A DNA stretch of 64,000 nt from NCBI RefSeq assembly GCF_001189965.1, contig NZ_LFLU01000001.1, positions 434,001 through 498,000 on the forward strand, in the 5' to 3' direction. Made by a program: the position numbers and the translations under genes. A model generated the notes under the pieces. It did no database searches, had not been told where the DNA came from, and worked only from the letters and a program-made list of their open reading frames with translations. This DNA comes from Herbaspirillum rhizosphaerae (lineage in GTDB: Bacteria; Pseudomonadota; Gammaproteobacteria; Burkholderiales; Burkholderiaceae_D). Below are positions 62,965-64,000 of the stretch, piece by piece. Position 1 is the stretch's first letter; every line of letters starts with the position of its first letter.

Positions 62965-63520
62965 CGTGTCTCCGTTTTATTGTCGGTAAAGATATCAATG
63001 ATGCAAACGGATGCAGACTCTTCTCGGGCGCTGGCAGACTACATGGATCAGGATAATAGGTCCAAGTTGCCGGCGACGACAACTGTTTTGCATGTCTTGT
63101 CCGGTTTTCTTCAAGCTATCTTGATAACTCCTCATGCTGGTTGCGGTATGGTGCAGTTGCGTCACACAGCGCGTTGCCGGCTGTGTCGTGACAGCGGCGA
63201 TCGGTATAAGGCCGGGTTTTCGCGAATACTTGAAAGGGCTTGTGAGGCGGTCAGGATGAAGAGGGATTGGCGATGAGACTGGTTTCTTCCTTCGAACGTT
63301 TCTGCAAAAAACAGGAAGCCCGGATTCTATTTGACGAGGCGTATCCAACAAAAGAATATTTTCGCTCTAGCTTATCTATTTGTTCAGCATTTTTTGCTCG
63401 CCGATCTTCTGATGCTTTGCGCAGGTAGCGATGTCTCCACCAACGAAAAGGCTCCCAACCGGGAGCCTTTTTGCTTGTGTCGACCAATATGCATGCACTT
63501 AAAGCAAGCGCACCATTGGT
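62965..63520. other. 556-bp stretch without a gene
   Basis: No convincing coding sequence. It should contain the pepP promoter on the right of 62964. A terminator for the DHH gene or for an unseen transcript lies at 63447-63472; open frames here overlap it and have no family resemblance. Confidence 0.4.
63447..63473. terminator. Rho-independent terminator downstream of the DHH gene
   Basis: AAAGGCTCCC (63447-63456) / GGGAGCCTTT (63461-63470), AACC loop, T-run on the right and A-run on the left, so it can act on both strands. Confidence 0.8.
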
Positions 63521-64000
63521 TTAGCCATCCGCGTTAATCCGCGAAATCAGCACCTTCAACACTTCTTCCGCCTTGTCGTTCTCGACCTGGCAGGTGCCGG
63601 CGTTCTCATGCCCGCCACCGCCGTATTCCAGCATCAGCGCGCCGATGTTGGTTTTCGAGGTGCGGTTCAGGATGGATTTGCCGGTGGCGAACACGGTGTT
63701 CTGGTTCTTCAGGCCCCACAGTACGTGGATGGAGATGTTCGTTTGCGGGAACAGGGCGTAGATGATGAAACGGTTGCCGGCGAAGATGACTTCTTCGTTG
63801 CGCAGGTCCAGCACCACCAGGTTCTTGTGCACGGTGGCGCAGCGGCGGATCTGATCCTTGCATTTTTCCGCGTGCTCGAAATACAGGTCCTTGCGTTCCT
63901 TGACGTCGGGGGAGGCCATGATCTGGTCGATGGTGTGCGTTTTGCACAGTTCGATCAGGTCCATCATCAGGTTGTAGTTGGAGATGCGGAAGTCGCGGAA
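63521..64000 (-). CDS. DHH-family phosphoesterase, C-terminal part
   Basis: The frame is open to the window edge (FRDFRISNYNL precedes the first internal ATG at 63967), so the gene starts outside. The visible 159 residues contain the DHHA1-type motif GGGGHENAGTCQ, which binds the substrate in exopolyphosphatase/NrnA-like enzymes. The N-terminal DHH catalytic domain is not visible. The protein could be a nanoRNase or an exopolyphosphatase relative. Confidence 0.8.
   Translation of the reverse strand, partial: FRDFRISNYNLMMDLIELCKTHTIDQIMASPDVKERKDLYFEHAEKCKDQIRRCATVHKNLVVLDLRNEEVIFAGNRFIIYALFPQTNISIHVLWGLKNQNTVFATGKSILNRTSKTNIGALMLEYGGGGHENAGTCQVENDKAEEVLKVLISRINADG

Noticed and set aside
63251-63487. 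78-codon frame on the minus strand near the DHH gene
   Set aside because: Its start region lies on a Rho-independent terminator and nothing in it resembles a known family.

Overview
The window looks like a chromosomal segment of a betaproteobacterium of the Oxalobacteraceae (Herbaspirillum/Collimonas-like). The evidence is the GC-rich housekeeping backbone, a CobD/CbiB-family protein next to a DUF3579 protein, both fumarase classes, an mdtABC-type RND operon with its own outer-membrane factor, tamAB, and a carbamoyltransferase with an N-terminal helix-turn-helix. The genus is an inference from gene content, not from a marker gene.

Layout. 1-5.2 kb: end of a CobD/CbiB-family gene, DUF3579, fumC, two small envelope proteins, trpS. 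5.3-18 kb: an OmpR-type two-component pair divergent from a Spy-like periplasmic protein, then an MdtA-MdtB-MdtC efflux operon and its outer-membrane lipoprotein channel. 18-30.4 kb: a PabB-PabC fusion, an MFS exporter, an EamA transporter, corA, tamA-tamB and fpr. 30.5-44.1 kb: an RcsB-like response-regulator gene interrupted by a 12.5-kb island. 44.1-50.2 kb: tRNA-His, murI, class I fumarase, UPF0114 protein, acs. 50.4-53.1 kb: tRNA-Ser followed by the decayed end of an integrative element and three AT-rich genes. 53.2-64 kb: HTH-carbamoyltransferase, an SDR, a dipeptide ABC operon (dppABCDF order), a PepP-type aminopeptidase and the end of a DHH phosphoesterase.

The most interesting part is the island. 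Removing 31543..44052 plus one copy of a 7-bp repeat (CCATGCG, at 31536 and 44053) restores an in-frame RcsB-like regulator of about 222 residues. The island starts and ends with TGCA, has IS21-like ends built of 23-bp TGGACA repeats, and carries istA/istB just inside the left end. A third end of the same design lies inside at 39757. Cargo includes a two-gene CBASS-type anti-phage system (CD-NTase plus two-TM SLATT effector) with a good LexA-box candidate in its promoter, a NikR/TonB-receptor/LysE-family nickel-type module with a NikR-like operator, an Xre repressor with two dyads, and several unrecognised small genes. The insertion disables a regulator whose own promoter carries a 13/14 match to the RcsAB box.

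A second accessory patch sits behind tRNA-Ser: an integrase fragment, a partial repeat of the tRNA 3' end, and a three-gene AT-rich cassette (MltR/DUF4145-like, HNH-like, unknown) that may be an uncharacterised defence-type module. No CRISPR array, rRNA operon or replication origin was seen.
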